This document shows, in pieces, positions 50,968 through 60,378 of a stretch of 64,000 nucleotides of DNA. The translations under genes and the position numbers were made by a program. The notes beneath the pieces were generated by a model. The model searched no databases. It was not told where the DNA came from and saw nothing but the letters and a program-made list of their open reading frames with translations. The stretch covers positions 2,294,001-2,358,000 of the forward strand of contig CBDDIB010000002.1 in assembly GCA_965228695.1 (NCBI GenBank), given 5' to 3'. Position 1 is the stretch's first letter. The number at the start of each line of letters is the position of its first letter. Source of the DNA: JAJFJD01 sp965228695. Lineage in GTDB: Bacteria; Pseudomonadota; Alphaproteobacteria; UBA8366.

Positions 50968-51513
50968 GTGATTTTTCGAACCATAATCGCAGTGGCCGCG
51001 CTCTTGCTGGCGTGGGGTGTCGGACCCGTCCAGGCCGCGGAACCGAAGGCCGATAAGCCGGCCCCGCAAAAAGCCGAACCCGTAGCCGAGCAGAAACCCA
51101 AACCGGCGCCGATGCGGAAGGGCAGCGGCACCGTGACCTACGTTCCGGTCGCTACCGAGACGACCAAGCTAAAGAACGGCAGCACCGTGATCCGGACGCG
51201 CATGAAGGGCATCATCGTCGCCGACGACCCAAAAACGCCGTTCCATCTGGCCGGGCAAAGCTGCGGCGGCACCACGGTCCTGTCGGCGAAGGGGTTCCCG
51301 CCGCACAGCAGCGGCTACTGCAGTACCATCGACAAGGACGGCGACGCCTGGTGGATCTGGTGGCGCGCCGAAGGCAACGGCAGCGTCTGGCAATTCATCG
51401 ACGGCACCGGCAAATACGCGGAGATCGAAGGCAAAGGAAAAACGGCGACGCTGGTGCGTTTGCCCGACGGCCGTCAGACGCTGCGCTGGGAAGGAAGCTG
51501 GCGGCTGCGGTGA
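50968..51513 (+). CDS. Secreted protein with Lys/Pro-rich linker, unknown
   Basis: GTG 50968 with GGAGG 8 nt upstream gives 181 residues with a signal peptide (IFRTIIAVAALLLAWGVGPV, cleavage near VQA). The mature start is rich in Lys/Pro/Glu (about 23-53). The rest is beta-rich with a Cys pair (GQSCGGTTVL, SGYCSTID) and many Trp (DAWWIWWRAEGNGSVWQFID). It may be a lipocalin- or allene-oxide-cyclase-like beta-barrel, but I cannot assign it with confidence. A GC hairpin (50775-50796) lies upstream. Confidence 0.65.
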   Translation: MIFRTIIAVAALLLAWGVGPVQAAEPKADKPAPQKAEPVAEQKPKPAPMRKGSGTVTYVPVATETTKLKNGSTVIRTRMKGIIVADDPKTPFHLAGQSCGGTTVLSAKGFPPHSSGYCSTIDKDGDAWWIWWRAEGNGSVWQFIDGTGKYAEIEGKGKTATLVRLPDGRQTLRWEGSWRLR

Positions 51514-51540
51514 CGGGGCCGCGTTCCCAAACTCGTTGGC

Positions 51541-52401
51541 TTATCCTGCGATCTCCGCCCGGCCATTATTGATCACCACCGCGTCGCGTGCCGCGACGAC
51601 CGACCGGAAGATGATTTCCGTGCCGTCCCGCCACATCTCCGTGCGGATCGTGTCGCCCGGGAAGACCGGGGCGGAGAAGCGGCCTTCCATGCTTTTCAGT
51701 TTTGCCGGGTCGTAACCGCAAACGGTTTTTAGCAGCGCGTTTCCGGCGACCCCGTAGGTCAGCAGGCCGTGCGCGATGGGCCGGTCGAAGCCCGCCTTCG
51801 TGGCGACGTCCGGGTCGGCGTGCAGCGGGTTGTAGTCGCCGCTCAAGCGGTAGATCAGCGCGGACTGCGGCAGCGTCTCCAGATCGCAGGTCATGTCGGG
51901 CGCGCGGTCGGGGATTTGCGCCACCGGTTTTTCCGGTCCGCTGGGTCCGCCGAAACCGCCCTGGCCGCGTAGGAAGGAACTGGTGCCGACGGTGCAGAGA
52001 CGGTCGCCCGTCGCCTTGTCGTAGACCTCGCGTTCGGCGTTGACCAGCGCGCCGCGTCCTTCGCCCTTGTCGATCACGCCGGTCACCCGGATTTTGCCGA
52101 TGAAGGTCCCTTCGACCGGCAGCGCCTTGTGAATCGTAAAACTATTGCCGCCGTTGACCATGCGCAGATAGTCGATCCCGACGTCATACTGTCGTATCCA
52201 ACTGCCGGGATAGGCCATCACGACCGCTTGCGTCGGCAAGGCCTGGAGGTCTTTCTCATAGAGGAAGCGGAGTTCGTCGCGGTCGACCGGATCGTTACCC
52301 AGACCCACGCCGAGCGCGTACAGCATCGTGTCGCGCGCGGTCCATTCCTGCTCGATCTCCGGAATGTCGAGCTTCATGATTTTTTCGTAGTCGATGGCCA
52401 T
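51541..52401 (-). CDS. MaoC-like (R)-enoyl-CoA hydratase, double hotdog
   Basis: ATG 52401 with GGGAGAGGACGCC upstream gives 286 residues. An N-terminal degenerate hotdog (about 10-140) is followed by a C-terminal hotdog with the hydratase-2 motif YRLSGDYNPLHADPDVATKA (about 186-205), whose Asp and His are catalytic, and FDRPIAHGLLTYGVAG. This is the eukaryote-type hydratase 2 layout. It hydrates 2-enoyl-CoA esters to (3R)-hydroxyacyl-CoA. It is probably linked to the aldolase-like pair 800 bp away, which acts on beta-hydroxyacyl-CoA. Confidence 0.92.
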   Translation of the reverse strand: MAIDYEKIMKLDIPEIEQEWTARDTMLYALGVGLGNDPVDRDELRFLYEKDLQALPTQAVVMAYPGSWIRQYDVGIDYLRMVNGGNSFTIHKALPVEGTFIGKIRVTGVIDKGEGRGALVNAEREVYDKATGDRLCTVGTSSFLRGQGGFGGPSGPEKPVAQIPDRAPDMTCDLETLPQSALIYRLSGDYNPLHADPDVATKAGFDRPIAHGLLTYGVAGNALLKTVCGYDPAKLKSMEGRFSAPVFPGDTIRTEMWRDGTEIIFRSVVAARDAVVINNGRAEIAG

Positions 52402-52456
52402 GGCGTCCTCTCCCTGCGGCGGCAGCACGCGCTGCGTCGGCGTCAGTATAGCCAAG

Positions 52457-52485
52457 AAAACTGCCGCGGCACGAAACCGCGGCAG
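52457..52485 (-). terminator. Terminator of the ATP-grasp gene
   Basis: Read leftward: CTGCCGCGG-TTTCGTG-CCGCGGCAG followed by TTTTCTT. It lies 25 bp beyond the ATP-grasp stop at 52510 and before the MaoC gene. Confidence 0.9.
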
Positions 52486-52509
52486 GGCTTGGGTGGGGAG
52501 AGGAAAGTC

Positions 52510-53463
52510 TTACTCGGCAGCGGCGAGATGCCGGAGCCCGGCAATCTCGGTACCGAGGAATTCCGCGAGCGCGCCCATGCCGGACCGGTTCGTATCCGTC
52601 AGGCCGGCGGCCGCTTCCGCGTCGGGGTTGTAGTTGGTGTTGGTGTTGACGTCGTAGACCCAGGTCTTGCCGTCGGCGTCGGTAATCATCTCGATCCCGG
52701 CGACCTCGATTCCGTTGCGGCTGAGGAACCGTTCCATCCGGGCATGCAGTGGATGGGTGAAGCCCTCGAGGATTTCGAATTTGGGCCGCTCCGGTGTGGC
52801 CGGGGCATCGTCGATTGCGCAGACGTCGGCAGGGCACAACTCGAAACCGTCCGACGTATCCACACGGACCGAATAAACCAATCGGCCGCCGACGAACTCG
52901 TTGCGGATAATGGCGGGTTCCGCCGCCTGCACGTAGCGCTGCACCAGGACGGTGCCATCCAATCCGGCGTCGAACGCGTCGTCGTCGATGAAGGCTTCGG
53001 CCGACGCGATATCGTCGAACTTCTGGACGCCCAATCCTTTGCCGCCGCGGTTGGGTTTCAAGATGAGCGGCGCGCCGATCTTTCGGATCGCCGCACGCAG
53101 GGCGTCCTTGCCGACCGCGACGATCGTGCGCGGCACGGGAATGCCGGCGGCGGCCAGGGCGGCGTATTGCTTCACCTTGCTGATTTCCAGCTCCAACGCG
53201 TTTCCGTCGTTGACGACGCGGCGGCCGTGACCTTCCAGCCAGGCCAGCACGCTGCCGGCGAATTCCGGCGCGAAGCGGTGGCCGCGCGTGTGCGAGGAGG
53301 CGCTCATGCGGTTGTAGAACACGCCAGCCGGCGGGATATCGGCCAGGTCGACGGATCCTTCCGCGAGGTGCCATTCCTCGAAGGGCAGGCCCCGGCGTTC
53401 GAAGGCGGTGCGAAGCGGTGCGACCCACTCGTCGTTTTCATGCAACACGTAGATGGCCGTCAT
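52510..53463 (-). CDS. ATP-grasp ligase (RimK/glutathione-synthetase-like)
   Basis: A 317-residue enzyme. The ATP-grasp core covers about 90-305: SKVKQYAALAAAGIPVPRTI, PLILKPNRGGKGLGVQKFDD (Lys and Gly loop, about 131-150) and the metal-binding Asn-rich end VYDVNTNTNYNPDAEA (about 268-283). RimK/GshB relatives join an amino acid or peptide to a carboxylate via acyl phosphate. It is single and divergent from an aminotransferase. The product could be a dipeptide or modified amino acid, but the substrate cannot be inferred. Confidence 0.85.
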   Translation of the reverse strand: MTAIYVLHENDEWVAPLRTAFERRGLPFEEWHLAEGSVDLADIPPAGVFYNRMSASSHTRGHRFAPEFAGSVLAWLEGHGRRVVNDGNALELEISKVKQYAALAAAGIPVPRTIVAVGKDALRAAIRKIGAPLILKPNRGGKGLGVQKFDDIASAEAFIDDDAFDAGLDGTVLVQRYVQAAEPAIIRNEFVGGRLVYSVRVDTSDGFELCPADVCAIDDAPATPERPKFEILEGFTHPLHARMERFLSRNGIEVAGIEMITDADGKTWVYDVNTNTNYNPDAEAAAGLTDTNRSGMGALAEFLGTEIAGLRHLAAAE

Positions 53464-53674
53464 GACGGTGTCCTCGAATTAAACAGTATTTTCATGTTAA
53501 AATAATGATCTCCATTAATATGATGTAAATATTATTGATGTCAACGAAGGAGTCGTAAATAGCGAAAATTTGAAGTGTTCCTTTGCCGCGTTCACTCCAC
53601 AATGTAGGGTGAGCCGACCAGAATCCGGGCCGACTGCGGCCGGGATGCTGATTGCCCAACAGGAGTGCCCATCC

Positions 53675-55069
53675 ATGTCACAGCCCCCGACGTCGCCCGG
53701 CAATTCCGCCAGCAGCCGCGATATTGCCTATGTCATGCATCCCTACACGAATTTGGAACGGCATAAGACGGTGGGTCCCCAGGTCATGGCGAAGGGCAAG
53801 GGGATCTGGGTCTACGACGAAGAGGGCAAGCCGTATATCGAGGCGATGGCGGGTCTGTGGTGCACGTCGCTGGGTTTCGCGGAGGAACGCCTGGTCGAGG
53901 CGGCGGCGCGGCAGATGCGCGATCTGCCCTTCTATCACGTGTTCGCCGCGAAGAGCCACGATCCGGCCATCAACCTCGCGGAGAAACTGATCGGCATGGC
54001 GCCGGTTCCGATGTCGAAGGTGTTCTTCGCCAATTCGGGGTCGGAGGCGAACGACAGCGCCGTCAAGATGATCTGGTACTACAACAACGCGCTAGGCCGG
54101 CCGGAGAAGAAAAAGATCATCAGCCGCATCAAGGGCTATCACGGCGTGACCGTCGCGTCGGCGAGCCTGACCGGTCTGCCCTTCAATCATCGGGACTTCG
54201 ACCTGCCGATTGCCGGAATCCTCCATACCGATTGCCCGCATCACTACCGCTTCGCCGAAGAGGGCGAGAGCGAGGAAGACTTTGCCACCCGCCTGGCGGC
54301 CAATCTCGAAGCAATGATCGAGGACGAAGGCCCGGACACGGTCGCGGCCTTCTTCGCGGAGCCGATCATGGGGGCGGGCGGCGTGATCGTGCCGCCGGCC
54401 ACCTATTTCGAGAAGATTCAGCCGATCCTGAAGAAATACGACATCCTGTTCGTCGCGGACGAGGTGATCTGCGGCTTCGGTCGCACCGGCAACATGTTCG
54501 CCACCGAAACTTATAACCTGCAGCCGGATATCATTACGGTCGCCAAGGCGCTGTCGTCGGCCTATCTGCCGATCTCCGGTCTGATGATCAACGAGAAGGT
54601 GTCGGACGCGATTTACAAGAACAGCGGCGAGATCGGCACGTTTGGGCATGGCTTCACCTATTCGGGCCACCCCGTCGCCTGCGCCGTGGCGCTGGAAACC
54701 CTGAACATCTACGAAGAACGCAACATCGTTGGGCATGTCCAGAAGGTGATGCCGCGGTTCGCCGAACGGCTGCAAGGGTTTGCCGATCATCCGCTGGTCG
54801 GCGAGGTGCGGGGCTGCGGCCTGGTTGCCGGGGTCGAACTGGTCAAGGACAAGGCCAGCAAGACATCGTTCGATGCGCAGCAGGGGGTCGGCCCCTATTT
54901 TGCGGCGCAAGCGCAGGAACATGGGCTCATCGTGCGCGCGGTGCCGGGCGATACGATTACGCTCTGTCCGCCGCTGATCATCACGGACGACGAGATCGAC
55001 GATTTGTTCGACCGTTTCGGCAAGGCGCTAGACGATACGGCGTCCTGGCTGGAGCAGTCGGCCAGCTAG
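53675..55069 (+). CDS. Class III omega-aminotransferase
   Basis: ATG 53675 with AGGAG upstream gives 464 residues. The PLP Lys is in ITVAKALSSAYLPISGLMIN (Lys about 290), the cofactor Asp in LFVADEVICGFGRTG (about 264), and the N-terminal HPYTNLERHKTVGPQVMAKG is typical of omega-amino acid:pyruvate transaminases. It moves an amino group from an omega-amino acid, polyamine or amine to a keto acid. It diverges from the ATP-grasp gene over a 211-bp AT-rich gap. Confidence 0.92.
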   Translation: MSQPPTSPGNSASSRDIAYVMHPYTNLERHKTVGPQVMAKGKGIWVYDEEGKPYIEAMAGLWCTSLGFAEERLVEAAARQMRDLPFYHVFAAKSHDPAINLAEKLIGMAPVPMSKVFFANSGSEANDSAVKMIWYYNNALGRPEKKKIISRIKGYHGVTVASASLTGLPFNHRDFDLPIAGILHTDCPHHYRFAEEGESEEDFATRLAANLEAMIEDEGPDTVAAFFAEPIMGAGGVIVPPATYFEKIQPILKKYDILFVADEVICGFGRTGNMFATETYNLQPDIITVAKALSSAYLPISGLMINEKVSDAIYKNSGEIGTFGHGFTYSGHPVACAVALETLNIYEERNIVGHVQKVMPRFAERLQGFADHPLVGEVRGCGLVAGVELVKDKASKTSFDAQQGVGPYFAAQAQEHGLIVRAVPGDTITLCPPLIITDDEIDDLFDRFGKALDDTASWLEQSAS

Positions 55070-55194
55070 GGCGCGGTCCTGCGACATATAGAACGCTGCG
55101 GCCGCGTTGACCTTCATGCTAAGGATAACGCAACTATATGTAACGTATACCGCGTCACGGCAGCAGTGAGCCGCTGTTCGAATGGGTGCAGACC

Positions 55195-56412
55195 ATGAAC
55201 TACGAATCATATTTTGCAGAGCGCGTCGATGATCTGAAGCGTCAGGGCAACTATCGCGTCTTTGCCGATCTGGAGCGGCAGGCGGGCGATTTCCCGAGCG
55301 CGTACCGGCATGACGAGGGTACGGTGGCGGATGTCACCGTATGGTGCTCGAACGACTATCTCGGCATGGGGCAGAATCGGGGCACCATCGAAGCCATGAA
55401 GAACGCGCTCGAGCGCTGCGGCGCGGGTGCCGGCGGCACGCGCAATATCTCAGGCACCAATCATTATCACGTGCTGTTGGAGCGTGAGTTGGCGGCGCTG
55501 CATCAGAAGGAGGCGGCGCTTCTGTTCACCTCGGGCTATGTCGCCAACATGACCGCGTTGGCGACGCTGGCGTCAAAAATTCCCGGTTGCATCCTGTATT
55601 CCGACGCGCTGAACCACAACTCGATGGTCGAAGGCATGCGCCACAGCCGGGTCGAGAAGCGGATTTTCGCGCATAACGACCCCGCCGACCTGGAACGCCT
55701 GATCAGCGCGGACGATCCCGAAAGGCCGAAGCTGGTCGCCTTCGAATCGGTCTACTCGATGGACGGCGACATCGCGCCGCTCGAAGAGTTGGCGGATATC
55801 GCCGACAAATACAATGCGATGACCTATTTGGACGAGGTGCATGCGGTGGGCATGTACGGCCCGCGCGGCGCCGGCGTCGCCGAGCGCGACGGCGTGATGG
55901 ACCGGATGACCGTGATCCAGGGAACGCTGGCGAAGGCCTTCGGCGTGATCGGCGGGTATATCACCGGGTCGGCCTCCATGATCGATTTCGTCCGGTCCTA
56001 CGGCGACGGTTTCATCTTCACCACCGCGCTGCCGCCGGCCATCGCCGCGGGCGCGTTGAGCAGCGTGCGGACATTGCAGGGCCAGGAAGGCGGGGCGATG
56101 CGGGCGCGCCACCAGGAGCGCGCCAAAACGCTGATGAAAAAACTGCGGGATGCCGGATTGCCGGTCATGCCGTCGGTCAGCCATATCGTTCCCGTTATGG
56201 TCGGGGACCCGGTGTTGTGCAAACGGGCGAGCGATCTACTGCTCGACAGCCACGGTATCTACGTTCAGCCGATCAACCATCCGACGGTTCCGAAAGGGAC
56301 CGAGCGGTTGCGGATCACACCGACGCCGCTTCATACCGACGAGATGATGGACGATCTGACCCGGGCCCTGGTAGACATTTGGGAGAGCCTGTCGTTGGAA
56401 CGTGCCGCCTGA
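55195..56412 (+). CDS. hemA: 5-aminolevulinate synthase (C4 pathway)
   Basis: ATG 55195 gives 405 residues and the usual start MNYESYFAERVDDLKRQGNY. Signature segments are TVWCSNDYLGMGQNRGTIEA, GAGGTRNISGTNHYHVLLER, TYLDEVHAVGMYGPRGAGVA (PLP Asp/His) and the PLP Lys in GTLAKAFGVIGGY (about 245). It condenses glycine with succinyl-CoA to start tetrapyrrole synthesis. Presence of ALAS instead of the glutamyl-tRNA route is a hallmark of Alphaproteobacteria. A winged-helix gene follows after 13 bp. Confidence 0.95.
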   Translation: MNYESYFAERVDDLKRQGNYRVFADLERQAGDFPSAYRHDEGTVADVTVWCSNDYLGMGQNRGTIEAMKNALERCGAGAGGTRNISGTNHYHVLLERELAALHQKEAALLFTSGYVANMTALATLASKIPGCILYSDALNHNSMVEGMRHSRVEKRIFAHNDPADLERLISADDPERPKLVAFESVYSMDGDIAPLEELADIADKYNAMTYLDEVHAVGMYGPRGAGVAERDGVMDRMTVIQGTLAKAFGVIGGYITGSASMIDFVRSYGDGFIFTTALPPAIAAGALSSVRTLQGQEGGAMRARHQERAKTLMKKLRDAGLPVMPSVSHIVPVMVGDPVLCKRASDLLLDSHGIYVQPINHPTVPKGTERLRITPTPLHTDEMMDDLTRALVDIWESLSLERAA

Positions 56413-56425
56413 GGGAGCACTGATC

Positions 56426-56956
56426 ATGTATCGCGACAACACTCTTATACCGACCGAAGCCGTCCGCCTTGTCGCCCTGGGAAATTTGATGGAAGGCGAG
56501 CGGGCCTATGCCGACCTTGCGTCGGAGATTCGCTATTTCGTCGGCCGGATCATCGGACCGTCGCTTGACCTGCTGGGCACGTCGCTCGAACTCCTGACCT
56601 ATGAAGGTTTGGCCGAAACCGAGGGCGAGGAAAACGCCGATGACGCGGTGCTGCGGATCACGGCGGCCGGACGCGAGGCATTCATCACCTTGATGACCTC
56701 GAACGTGCGGGCGCCGGTCAATGACGTCGCCAAACTCGTTGTCGCATTGAAGCTCCGCTTTCTGCACCTGCTCGACGATGCGGATCGTGAAGAACAGACC
56801 ACCATACTGGTCGAGATGTGCGAAACCGAACTCGCACGTCTGGAAGACCTGCTGTCACGCTACGACGACGGGTATCTGCGCGACTGGCTTGTGCTGGAGA
56901 TCGATCAGATCAAGCAGCGCCTGGAATGGTTCCACTCGATCGAGACGCCGGCCTGA
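56426..56956 (+). CDS. PadR-like winged-helix protein
   Basis: ATG 56426, 13 bp after the hemA stop, with GGGAG upstream; 176 residues. The N-terminal part (about 8-85) resembles a PadR winged helix (EAVRLVALGNLMEGERAYAD...LELLTYEGLAE). The C-terminal helical region (about 100-175) resembles the PadR Vir-type dimerisation domain (ETELARLEDLLSRYDDGYLR). It may regulate hemA or respond to a phenolic or haem-related ligand. The assignment is moderate because the HTH is weak. Confidence 0.65.
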   Translation: MYRDNTLIPTEAVRLVALGNLMEGERAYADLASEIRYFVGRIIGPSLDLLGTSLELLTYEGLAETEGEENADDAVLRITAAGREAFITLMTSNVRAPVNDVAKLVVALKLRFLHLLDDADREEQTTILVEMCETELARLEDLLSRYDDGYLRDWLVLEIDQIKQRLEWFHSIETPA

Positions 56957-56976
56957 TTTCGGCAATCCGTAATTAT

Positions 56977-57726
56977 TTATAGGTGCTGCCCGCCGGTGAC
57001 GAAGACTTCGGTCCCGGTGACGTAGCCCATGTCGGTCCCGCACATTTGAAAGACGCAGCCGGCGACCTCGTCCGGCGTGCCCATGCGGTGCATTGGGATG
57101 CGGTTGATCAGCGGCTCGTATTCCTCCCCGATCATTTCGGTTTCGATCTCGCCGGGCGCGACTGCGTTGACCCGCACGCCGAGTTGGGCGAATTCCACCG
57201 CCATTTCGCGCGTCAGGGCGGAGAGGGCGGCCTTTGACGTGGAGTAGGCCGATCCGGCGAACGGATGGATTTCATGCCCCGCGATCGAGGTGACGTTGAC
57301 CACGCAGGCGCCGCCGTTCTTGGCCCCGCGGGACAGGGCGGCGGCAAAACCCCGGCCCAGCGTCAATGGCGTGAACAAGTTCAATTCGTAAACTTCGCGC
57401 CAGCGGTCGAGGCCGCCGTTGAGACAGCCGAGCCGTTCCTTGAATTCGGTCTTGGGTGAAATCGCCGCGTTGTTGATCAGGGCGTTTACGGCCGTATCGC
57501 CGAGCACGTCGTTTACCCCATCGATGAAGGCGGTGACCGAGTCAGGGTCGGCGAGGTCTGTCGGAATGTGGTGACTCCAATTCGGATCGCGCTTGCACGC
57601 TTCCGGAACCTCGTCCCGGCTGCAGGTGATGATGCGCCATTGTTCCGCCGAAAAGCGTTTCACCGTGGCGTGCCCGATTCCACGGCTCGCGCCGGTGAGG
57701 ATGACGGTTTTTTTCTCGTCGCTCAT
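56977..57726 (-). CDS. Short-chain dehydrogenase/reductase
   Basis: A 249-residue SDR. Cofactor motif TGASRGIGHATVKRF (about 11-25), NNAAIS (about 85-90), catalytic Ser in NVTSIAGHEI (about 147) and SAYSTSKAALSALTREMA with catalytic Tyr and Lys (about 160/164). It is a classical NAD(P)-dependent oxidoreductase of the FabG type. It lies 21 bp downstream of a CDF transporter gene on the same strand. The substrate is unknown. Confidence 0.9.
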   Translation of the reverse strand: MSDEKKTVILTGASRGIGHATVKRFSAEQWRIITCSRDEVPEACKRDPNWSHHIPTDLADPDSVTAFIDGVNDVLGDTAVNALINNAAISPKTEFKERLGCLNGGLDRWREVYELNLFTPLTLGRGFAAALSRGAKNGGACVVNVTSIAGHEIHPFAGSAYSTSKAALSALTREMAVEFAQLGVRVNAVAPGEIETEMIGEEYEPLINRIPMHRMGTPDEVAGCVFQMCGTDMGYVTGTEVFVTGGQHL

Positions 57727-57747
57727 GCTGGTTCCAATGCGCAGGTG

Positions 57748-58671
57748 TTAGGGGAGATGGCTGTGATCCTCCTCCAAGCCTTCCGGGTCTTGATGGATGA
57801 TGATTTCGGAGTTCGGAAAAACCTTGCCGATCATCGCTTCCACGTCGTCGGCGATCTTGTGCGCGGCCATCAGCGAGATATCCGGGTCCATCTCCAGATG
57901 GAACTGGATAAAGTTGGTCTGGCCGTCGTGTCGCGTTCGAAGATCATGCGCCCGCCGCGCGTCCGGGTGTGAGTTGGCGATCTCAATGATTTTCTGCCGG
58001 TCTTCCTCGGGCAACTCACGGTCCATCAGGATATCGATCGCCTCGGTGACGATCTTCCATGCGTTGCCGGCAAGATACAGGGCGATGAGCAGCGCGAATA
58101 CCGGGTCCGCATAGGGCAGGTCGAGCCATCCGCTCAGAATCAAGGCGACGATTACCGCCGTGTTCATCAGCAGGTCGCCCTTGTAGTGCAGCGAGTCCGC
58201 GTTGATTGCGATGGAATTCGTTCGCCGGACCACCCAATACTGGAATGACACGAGGCCGAGTGTCGCCACGATGGCGATGACGGTGACGGCGATACCGATT
58301 TCCGGGCGAGCGACCGGCAAGGGATGGAAGAATCGATTGCCCGCCTCGTAGAATAGCAGGACGGCCGATCCGATGATGAAGGCGGACTGGGCCAATGCGG
58401 CCAACGGTTCCGCTTTGCCGTGGCCAAACCGATGTTCCCGGTCCGCCGGCACCTGGGCTTTTCGGATCGCGAAAAGCGTCACGAGAGAGGCAATCCCGTC
58501 GAGAATGGAATCGGCAAGGCTCGACAATACGGCGACCGATCCCGTGAAGAACCAGGCGGCGCTTTTGAGGATGATGAGGAAAACGGCGACCGAAAGCGAG
58601 GCATAGCTCGCGGCGCGCGTCAGGCGCTCGTTGCTTTGCTGTTGGGTCGTCGCGGCCGCGGATGCATTCAC
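57748..58671 (-). CDS. Cation diffusion facilitator metal efflux transporter
   Basis: The GTG at 58671 is the likeliest start (307 residues), placing it 16 bp after the pdxH stop; the open frame upstream overlaps pdxH. Six membrane helices are present with metal-site motifs SSLADSILDGIASLVTLFAI and HRFGHGKAEPLAALAQSAF in the first half, and INADSLHYKGDLLMNTAV in the second (HxxxD in helix 5). A C-terminal cytoplasmic domain follows. It exports Zn2+, Fe2+ or similar cations in exchange for protons. Confidence 0.88.
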   Translation of the reverse strand: MNASAAATTQQQSNERLTRAASYASLSVAVFLIILKSAAWFFTGSVAVLSSLADSILDGIASLVTLFAIRKAQVPADREHRFGHGKAEPLAALAQSAFIIGSAVLLFYEAGNRFFHPLPVARPEIGIAVTVIAIVATLGLVSFQYWVVRRTNSIAINADSLHYKGDLLMNTAVIVALILSGWLDLPYADPVFALLIALYLAGNAWKIVTEAIDILMDRELPEEDRQKIIEIANSHPDARRAHDLRTRHDGQTNFIQFHLEMDPDISLMAAHKIADDVEAMIGKVFPNSEIIIHQDPEGLEEDHSHLP

Positions 58672-58687
58672 GATTACTTTGCCTTTA

Positions 58688-59269
58688 TCAGGGGAACAGA
58701 CGCTCGGTTCGCCATTCGCCGCCGTCGCGGACGTATACCTCCCGCTCATGCAGCCGGAAGGTTGCTTCGCTCCAAAATTCAAGCCGTTCCGGCGCAATCC
58801 GATACCCCGACCAATGCGCCGGCCTCGGTACCGTCCCGACCCCGAATTTCGCGGTGTACGTGGCGACCCGCTTTTCCAGGTCGAACCGCGACTTCATCCT
58901 GCGGGATTGATCGCTGGCCCACGCGCCGATCTGGGCGCCGCGGGGCCGGGACGCGAAATAGGCGTCCGCCTCGGCAGGATCGACCTGTGTCACCGCGCCT
59001 TCGATCCGGATCTGGCGGCTCAGCGATTTCCAATGGAACAAAAGTGCGGCGTGTTTGGTCTCATCAATTTCTCGGGCCTTGCGGCTTTCCAAATTCGTGT
59101 AAAATACGAAACCGTTATCGTCGAACGCTTTCAGAAGGACCATGCGAACCGATGGTGCCCCGCTGTTGTCCGCGGTTGCCAGCGCCACCGCTTCCGGAAG
59201 TGTGGGTTCTTTTTCCTTCGCGTCCTCGAACCAGTCATGAAAGCGTTGGATGGGGTCTTGTGCGGCCAT
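58688..59269 (-). CDS. pdxH: Pyridoxamine 5'-phosphate oxidase
   Basis: A 193-residue flavoenzyme: RMVLLKAFDDNGFVFYTNLE (about 42-61), SRKAREIDETKHAALLFHWK, RQIRIEGAVTQVDPAEADAY and ASDQSRRMKSR near the middle. The C-terminal end WSGYRIAPERLEFWSE and RTERLFP are typical. It oxidises PNP and PMP to PLP. It is divergent from the DnaJ-type gene across 168 bp and cotranscribed with the CDF gene downstream. Confidence 0.94.
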   Translation of the reverse strand: MAAQDPIQRFHDWFEDAKEKEPTLPEAVALATADNSGAPSVRMVLLKAFDDNGFVFYTNLESRKAREIDETKHAALLFHWKSLSRQIRIEGAVTQVDPAEADAYFASRPRGAQIGAWASDQSRRMKSRFDLEKRVATYTAKFGVGTVPRPAHWSGYRIAPERLEFWSEATFRLHEREVYVRDGGEWRTERLFP

Positions 59270-59437
59270 GGTCGCCCTTTTGATATGGAGCAGCGGAAGA
59301 ATAGATTGTTTGTTAGGTTGTTAACCAAATCTGGTTCAAATTTGATCCTATACTGAGTATGTGTATCGAATCACGGAAATACCAAGGGTCTCCAGTGGGC
59401 GAGAGGCCGCCGGCCGTGAACAGGGAAAAAAGGTCGT

Positions 59438-60373
59438 ATGCGAGACCCTTATACAGTGCTGGGCGTCGACAAGAAGGCCAGCCAGGACGACATCAAGAAG
59501 GCCTATCGCAAGCTTGCGAAAGAGCTTCACCCGGACCTGAATCCGGGCGACGAGGCGATCGAGCAGCGATTCAAGGAGGTCTCGACCGCCTATAACACTC
59601 TGTCCGATACAGTCGCGCGGGCGAAATATGACCGCGGCGAGACCAATCCGGACGGCTCGCCGCGCTACGACGATGCCTTTCATCGCGCCTATTCCCATGG
59701 TGGCGGTGAGGCCGAACGCGGCGGGCGCGACAATTCGGGCGGTAATTTCGAAGATCTTTTTTCCGATCTCTTCGGCCGGGCCAAGGCCGGCCCCCGGGGC
59801 GGTGCGGGCCCGCGCGGCGGCGGCGGACGGGTCAAGGGCCGGGACGTGCAGTACACGCTGCAGGTCACGTTCGCCGAGGCGGCCCGCGGCGTCCGGCGGC
59901 GGATATCGCTGTATGACGGAAAATCGCTGGATGTCACGATCCCGCCGGGTACCGAAGACGGCCAAACGCTCCGGCTGCGCTCGCAGGGCATGCCGGGGCT
60001 GGGTGGCGGGACCGCGGGTGATGCCTATGTCACCGTGCAGGTCCAGGACGACGAGATGTTCCGGCGCAAGGGGAAGGATGTCTATCTGACGATCCCCGTG
60101 ACGTTGGATGAAGCGGTGTTGGGCGGCAAGATCACCGTGCCGACGATCGAAGGCCGTGTCACCGTGACGATCCCGCCGGGATCGAACACGGGCAGCATGC
60201 TTCGGTTAAAAGGCAAGGGCGTCGCCGGTCAACGCGGCGGTGGGCGCGGCGATCAGATCGTCGAACTTGAAGTCGTTTTGCCCGAACGGCCCGACGATGA
60301 ATTGCGGTCGTTTCTTCAGGGATGGGCGTTGCGGCATCGCTATGATGTGCGCAAGAAAGCCGGCCTGGAGTAA
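59438..60373 (+). CDS. DnaJ-class co-chaperone (CbpA-like)
   Basis: A 311-residue protein. The J domain covers about 1-70, with the HPD motif in KELHPDLNPGDE (about 30-32). A Gly/Arg-rich region follows (about 90-130, RAKAGPRGGAGPRGGGG), then two DnaJ C-terminal beta domains (about 130-300). The cysteine-rich zinc-finger domain of DnaJ is missing, as in CbpA. It stimulates DnaK ATPase and may bind DNA or substrates. The stop lies 5 bp from the convergent BrkB-like gene. Confidence 0.93.
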   Translation: MRDPYTVLGVDKKASQDDIKKAYRKLAKELHPDLNPGDEAIEQRFKEVSTAYNTLSDTVARAKYDRGETNPDGSPRYDDAFHRAYSHGGGEAERGGRDNSGGNFEDLFSDLFGRAKAGPRGGAGPRGGGGRVKGRDVQYTLQVTFAEAARGVRRRISLYDGKSLDVTIPPGTEDGQTLRLRSQGMPGLGGGTAGDAYVTVQVQDDEMFRRKGKDVYLTIPVTLDEAVLGGKITVPTIEGRVTVTIPPGSNTGSMLRLKGKGVAGQRGGGRGDQIVELEVVLPERPDDELRSFLQGWALRHRYDVRKKAGLE

Positions 60374-60378
60374 TTTCG

